Source: RGIG3009 sp045590415
GTDB taxonomy: Bacteria > Bacillota > Clostridia > Oscillospirales > Acutalibacteraceae
Assembly (NCBI GenBank): GCA_045590415.1
Contig: JAZNRA010000089.1
Coordinates: 1-9,314 of the forward strand
Length of the DNA stretch: 9,314 nucleotides
Direction: 5' to 3'
Below, in pieces: positions 6,870 to 9,314 of this stretch; position 1 is the stretch's first letter, and every line of letters starts with the position of its first letter. The position numbers were made by a program, and so were the translations under genes. The notes under the pieces are model-generated. The model was given only the letters and a program-made list of their open reading frames with translations. It ran no database searches and was not told where the DNA came from.

Positions 6870-7994
6870 CTACTCTTTATATCCCAACGTACCGTTGGCA
6901 GAAGCGGTAAGGTAGGCGTTGATAAAGCCGTCCAAATCGCCATCCATCACGGCATTGATATTTCCCATTTCATAGCCGGTGCGATGGTCCTTGGCGAGCG
7001 TGTACGGCATAAAGACGTACGAACGGATCTGACTGCCCCACGCGATCTGTGCCTGCACGCCCTTGATATCTTCAATGCGGTCCAAATGCTCCTGCTCTTT
7101 GATCTTCATCAGCTTGGCTTTGAGCATGTTTAACGCCGTATCGCGGTTTTGGAACTGGCTTCGTTCCGTCTGGCACGCCACCACGATACCGGTCGGGATA
7201 TGTGTAAGCCGCACTGCCGTGGAGGTTTTATTGATGTGCTGACCGCGCGCGCCGCTGGAGCGGAAAACATCCATCTTGATATCCTCCGGGCGGATCTCAA
7301 TATCCACACTGTTGTCAAGCTCCGGAACGACTTCTAAAGCCGAAAAGGACGTGTGGCGGCGACCGGCGGCATCAAAAGGAGACACACGCACCAAACGATG
7401 CACGCCCGCTTCTCCTTTTAAATAGCCGTATACGTTTTCGCCGTTGACTTGAATGCTGGCGCTTTTGAGGCCCGCTTCATCTCCGTCCTGATAATCGAGT
7501 ATTTTGTAGGTAAATCCTCGTTTTTCCGCCCATCTGGTATACATACGATAGAGCATTTCCGCCCAATCCTGCGCCTCGGTCCCTCCGGAACCCGCATGGA
7601 AAGTCAAAATCGCGTTATGGGAATCGTATTCACCGGTCAGCAAGGTGCTCAGACGCTGTGCTTCTTTTTCCGCTTCCACGTGGTCGACACCGGCGGCACA
7701 TTCCTCCAACAACGATATATCTTCTTCCTCATCGGCAAGCTCAATGAGCGTCAACGTATCGTGATACTCGGTCACCAAGCGCTCATACCGCTCAATACTG
7801 TCTTTGAGATTGGCGGCACGCTGTGTTACGGACTGTGCCTTCTCCATATCATCCCAAAAGCCGGGCTCGGCAGCGCGCATATCCAATTCAGCGAGTTCTT
7901 TTTTCATAGCCGCGAGCCCGAGCGACTCGGATAGCTTTTCAATCTCCGGCAAATTGGTTTCTAATCGAAGACGCAGTTCTTCAAATTGCAGCAT
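6870..7994 (-). CDS. prfB: Peptide chain release factor 2, with RGQ in place of GGQ
   Basis: RF2 recognises the UGA and UAA stop codons in the ribosome and triggers peptide release. The protein has 374 residues, normal for RF2. The N-terminal helical domain includes EPGFWDD (43-49). The stop-codon-reading tripeptide SPF (205-207), in VRVSPFDAAGRRHTSF, identifies RF2 rather than RF1. The C-terminal WGSQIRSYVFMPYTLAKDHR (319-338) is also characteristic. The catalytic loop reads SSGARGQHINKT (247-258), so the first glycine of the universal GGQ is Arg250 (codon CGC at 7247-7245). The gene is open from its first codon, so the in-frame UGA and +1 frameshift near codon 25 found in most prfB genes are absent; the region reads SESLGLAAMKKE. 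The start ATG 7992-7994 has AAAGGAA seven bases upstream, and the stop is TAG. A good promoter lies at 8027-8055. The next gene downstream, on the same strand, encodes the NahK-like kinase. Confidence 0.96.
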   Translation of the reverse strand: MLQFEELRLRLETNLPEIEKLSESLGLAAMKKELAELDMRAAEPGFWDDMEKAQSVTQRAANLKDSIERYERLVTEYHDTLTLIELADEEEDISLLEECAAGVDHVEAEKEAQRLSTLLTGEYDSHNAILTFHAGSGGTEAQDWAEMLYRMYTRWAEKRGFTYKILDYQDGDEAGLKSASIQVNGENVYGYLKGEAGVHRLVRVSPFDAAGRRHTSFSALEVVPELDNSVDIEIRPEDIKMDVFRSSGARGQHINKTSTAVRLTHIPTGIVVACQTERSQFQNRDTALNMLKAKLMKIKEQEHLDRIEDIKGVQAQIAWGSQIRSYVFMPYTLAKDHRTGYEMGNINAVMDGDLDGFINAYLTASANGTLGYKE

Positions 7995-8026
7995 ATAACA
8001 GTTCCTTTCTGCAAGTCAGTGCTTCT

Positions 8027-8055
8027 ATTATATGCCACCGACGCGGGAAAGTAAA
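8027..8055 (-). promoter_or_regulatory. Promoter of prfB
   Basis: On the - strand, TTTACT (8055-8050, 4/6) and TATAAT (8032-8027, 6/6) are 17 bases apart. Transcription would start near 8020 and give a leader of about 25 bases carrying only the ribosome binding site. It is divergent from the rpsF promoter, and the two -35 boxes are 18 bases apart. Confidence 0.75.
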
Positions 8056-8073
8056 GAATTTTTTAAAAAAGGG

Positions 8074-8102
8074 TTGACGGGTGAAGATTTGGTTGTTATA
8101 AT
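8074..8102 (+). promoter_or_regulatory. Promoter of the rpsF-ssb-rpsR operon
   Basis: TTGACG (8074-8079, 5/6) and TATAAT (8097-8102, 6/6) are separated by an ideal 17 bases. Transcription would start near 8109, leaving a leader of about 80 bases before rpsF. Its strength fits a ribosomal protein operon. Confidence 0.85.
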
Positions 8103-8110
8103 TATACAGC

Positions 8111-8166
8111 GTTTTTCCGCCTTGTGGAAAGACACATATCCTTGCCCCTTCCGGAGTGAGGGGGCC
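8111..8166 (+). promoter_or_regulatory. Structured rpsF leader, candidate S6:S18 autoregulatory element
   Basis: Two hairpins fit between the promoter and the rpsF ribosome binding site. The first uses TTTCC (8114-8118) against GGAAA (8126-8130). An alternative pairing leaves CCG (8117-8119) as a bulge between the TTT/AAA and CC/GG stems. The second pairs GCCCCTTC (8144-8151) with GAGGGGGC (8158-8165), including one T-G wobble, around the loop CGGAGT. Known rpsF leaders in many bacteria expose a CCG that mimics the 16S rRNA site and bind the S6:S18 dimer to repress their own operon. This operon encodes both partners. The hairpins are seen; the regulatory assignment is inference without a covariance-model match. 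Confidence 0.45.
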
Positions 8167-8189
8167 ATAGACCAAGAGGAGGTGCAACT

Positions 8190-8486
8190 ATGCCCACAGT
8201 AAAAGGTTCCTATGAAGCCGTCTTTATTTTCTCCTTAACGTTAGGAGAAGAAGGCGTCCCCGCCATGGTCGAGAAATTCAAGACCTTGATCGAGGAGAAT
8301 TCGGAGATCGGCGAGATCGACGAATGGGGTAAGCGCCGGCTGGCGTACCCGATCGAAGACGAAACCGAGGGTCACTACGTGCTGTACAATTTTGTCAGCG
8401 GCCCCGAGTTTCCGGCAGAGCTGGAGCGCAAGGCTCAGATCACCGAAGGTGTTCTGCGTTCCATGGTCGTCCGCAAGGATAAGTAA
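8190..8486 (+). CDS. rpsF: 30S ribosomal protein S6
   Basis: S6 binds the central domain of 16S rRNA as a heterodimer with S18. The protein has 98 residues, the normal size. It shows the S6 ferredoxin-like pattern: an N-terminal strand (SYEAVFIFS), an amphipathic helix with MVEKFKTLIEE, and the signature IDEWGKRRLAYPIEDETEGHY (about 43-63). The C-terminal part VLRSMVVRKD is also typical. The ATG at 8190 has GAGGAGGTG ending about six bases upstream. It is first in the operon with ssb and rpsR, 12 bases ahead of ssb. The stop is TAA. Control probably acts through the leader upstream. Confidence 0.98.
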   Translation: MPTVKGSYEAVFIFSLTLGEEGVPAMVEKFKTLIEENSEIGEIDEWGKRRLAYPIEDETEGHYVLYNFVSGPEFPAELERKAQITEGVLRSMVVRKDK

Positions 8487-8498
8487 GGAGGGTATTAC

Positions 8499-8939
8499 GT
8501 GAATTCTGTATGCCTGTTAGGCCGCCTCACCGCGACCCCCGAACAAAAGACCACCACGAACGGCGTGTCCGTAACCAGCTTCACCGTTGCTGTTGACCGT
8601 ACCTATCAGCCGAAAGGTGCAGAGCGTCAGACCGATTTTATTAATTGTGTCGCATGGCGCAACACAGCGGAGTTTATCTGCCGCTACTTCCAAAAAGGTC
8701 AGCGCATTGCCCTGCAGGGTTCTCTGCAGAGCCGCTCTTATACCGATAAGAACGGCAACAATCGCACCGTGTTTGAAGTAGTTGTCGATAACGCATTCTT
8801 TGCCGAATCCAAGAGCGGTGCCACTGCACCCCGTACGGATTCTCAGGTCCCCACCTACAGCGAAGCAGCACCGGCGTTTTCAACCGCCGCAAACGGTGAT
8901 TTTGAAGAGATCGTCACCGATGATGACCTGCCGTTCTGA
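8499..8939 (+). CDS. ssb: Single-stranded DNA-binding protein
   Basis: SSB coats single-stranded DNA during replication, recombination and repair and recruits partner proteins through its acidic tail. The protein has 146 residues. The N-terminal OB-fold (about 1-105) begins MNSVCLLGRLTATPE and includes TDFINCVAWRNTAEFICRYF (45-64) and GQRIALQGSLQSRSYTDKNG (67-86). A short linker of about 30 residues rich in Ala, Ser and Thr follows, then the acidic tip DDDLPF (141-146), the partner-docking tail. The start is GTG at 8499, with AAGGAGGG six bases upstream; no ATG fits the conserved N-terminus. The stop is TGA, so this essential gene relies on release factor 2. Its place between rpsF and rpsR is the common arrangement in Firmicutes. 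Confidence 0.97.
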   Translation: MNSVCLLGRLTATPEQKTTTNGVSVTSFTVAVDRTYQPKGAERQTDFINCVAWRNTAEFICRYFQKGQRIALQGSLQSRSYTDKNGNNRTVFEVVVDNAFFAESKSGATAPRTDSQVPTYSEAAPAFSTAANGDFEEIVTDDDLPF

Positions 8940-8977
8940 GGACCGCGAACAAGTCTGAATTAAAGGAGGAACAACCC

Positions 8978-9244
8978 ATGTCTGATAAAGTGGAAAAGAC
9001 GGAAAAGTTTGACCGTCCCCGTGGGGGCATGCGCAAGGGCCGCCGCAAGGTGTGTGCGTTCTGCGCAGACCGCGTGGAAAGCATCGACTATAAGGATGTC
9101 GCTCGCCTGCGCCGTTACGTGTCCGAGCGTGCGAAGATCCTGCCCCGTCGTGTGACCGGCACCTGTGCCCGTCATCAGAGAGAGTTGACCGTCGCGATCA
9201 AACGCGCCCGTCAGATCGCTCTTATGCCCTTCGTAAGCGACTAA
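8978..9244 (+). CDS. rpsR: 30S ribosomal protein S18, cysteine-containing form
   Basis: S18 is a small-subunit protein that pairs with S6 on 16S rRNA. The protein has 88 residues. The basic N-terminus is followed by the conserved core IDYKDVARLRRYVSERAKIL (36-55), then PRRVTGTCARHQREL (56-70) and AIKRARQIALMPF (73-85). It is the metal-binding C+ form: Cys26 and Cys29 (CAFC) plus Cys63 and His66 (CARH) are positioned to hold zinc. Some bacteria also carry a C- paralogue used in zinc shortage, which is not in this window. The ATG at 8978 has AAAGGAGG eight bases upstream. It is last in the operon, 38 bases after ssb, and is followed by a T-rich terminator. The stop is TAA. Confidence 0.98.
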   Translation: MSDKVEKTEKFDRPRGGMRKGRRKVCAFCADRVESIDYKDVARLRRYVSERAKILPRRVTGTCARHQRELTVAIKRARQIALMPFVSD

Positions 9245-9246
9245 TT

Positions 9247-9295
9247 AGCATTCAAAAGTGCCGATGGCTTTTTTGCTTCCGTGCTCTTTTTTTTT
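9247..9295 (+). terminator. Terminator of the rpsF-ssb-rpsR operon
   Basis: Just after the rpsR stop, AAAAG (9254-9258) can pair with CTTTT (9268-9272). Alternatively AAAA and GCC pair with GGC and TTTT around GAT, with GT bulged. The outer AGCA (9247-9250) can pair with TGCT (9274-9277). A run of six T and a later run of nine T (9287-9295) follow. The stem is imperfect, but the position and T tracts fit a terminator. Confidence 0.55.
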
Positions 9296-9314
9296 CTTTG
9301 GTTTTTCCCCCAAA

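Noticed and set aside
7981..8187. Open frame on the - strand spanning the prfB upstream region
   Set aside because: It crosses both divergent promoters and the prfB start in another frame, has no ribosome binding site, and has no homology pattern.
1..9314. CRISPR array, insertion sequence, prophage, toxin-antitoxin or other defence system
   Set aside because: No spaced direct repeats, terminal inverted repeats, integrase or transposase motifs, or small paired genes were seen; nearly all sequence is covered by recognised core genes.

Overview
The window (9.3 kb, moderate G+C, no obvious horizontally acquired island) looks like chromosomal core DNA from a low-to-mid G+C Firmicute of the class Clostridia, probably a gut lineage of the Oscillospirales/Ruminococcaceae type. 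The evidence is the gene order rpsF-ssb-rpsR, the ywiB-like (DUF1934)-argS pair also found in Bacillus, strong AGGAGG ribosome binding sites, and the flavour of the protein sequences (Cys-containing S18, HMGN-type ArgRS). The genus-level placement is inference.

Layout from left to right. (1) Positions 1-565, + strand: the 3' end of a rhamnulokinase gene (rhaB), closed by a hairpin at 581-608 that can serve convergent transcription from both sides. (2) Positions 5550 down to 621, - strand: a tightly packed probable operon murI > DUF1934/ywiB-like > argS > DUF5107-TPR protein. murI and the DUF1934 gene abut (TAAATG), the DUF1934 gene and argS overlap by 7 bases, and the last gene starts 32 bases after argS. 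(3) Positions 6775 down to 5675, - strand: a NahK-like N-acetylhexosamine 1-kinase homologue with its own good sigma-A type promoter and a clear terminator. (4) Positions 7994 down to 6870, - strand: prfB, encoding release factor 2. (5) Positions 7995-8189: a divergent promoter region. (6) Positions 8190-9244, + strand: rpsF-ssb-rpsR, preceded by a structured leader that may be an S6:S18 autoregulatory element, and followed by a T-rich terminator.

Functionally the window mixes translation (argS, prfB, rpsF, rpsR), single-stranded DNA binding (ssb), peptidoglycan precursor supply (murI), and sugar use (rhaB, NahK-like kinase, DUF5107 protein with a mutarotase-like fold). I found no CRISPR array, phage, transposon, tRNA or defence system, and no convincing new multi-gene system. 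The most notable observation is inside prfB: the catalytic GGQ tripeptide reads RGQ (Arg250-Gly251-Gln252) in an otherwise normal RF2. The same gene also lacks the usual programmed frameshift. Two genes in this window, including ssb, end in TGA and so need RF2 activity.
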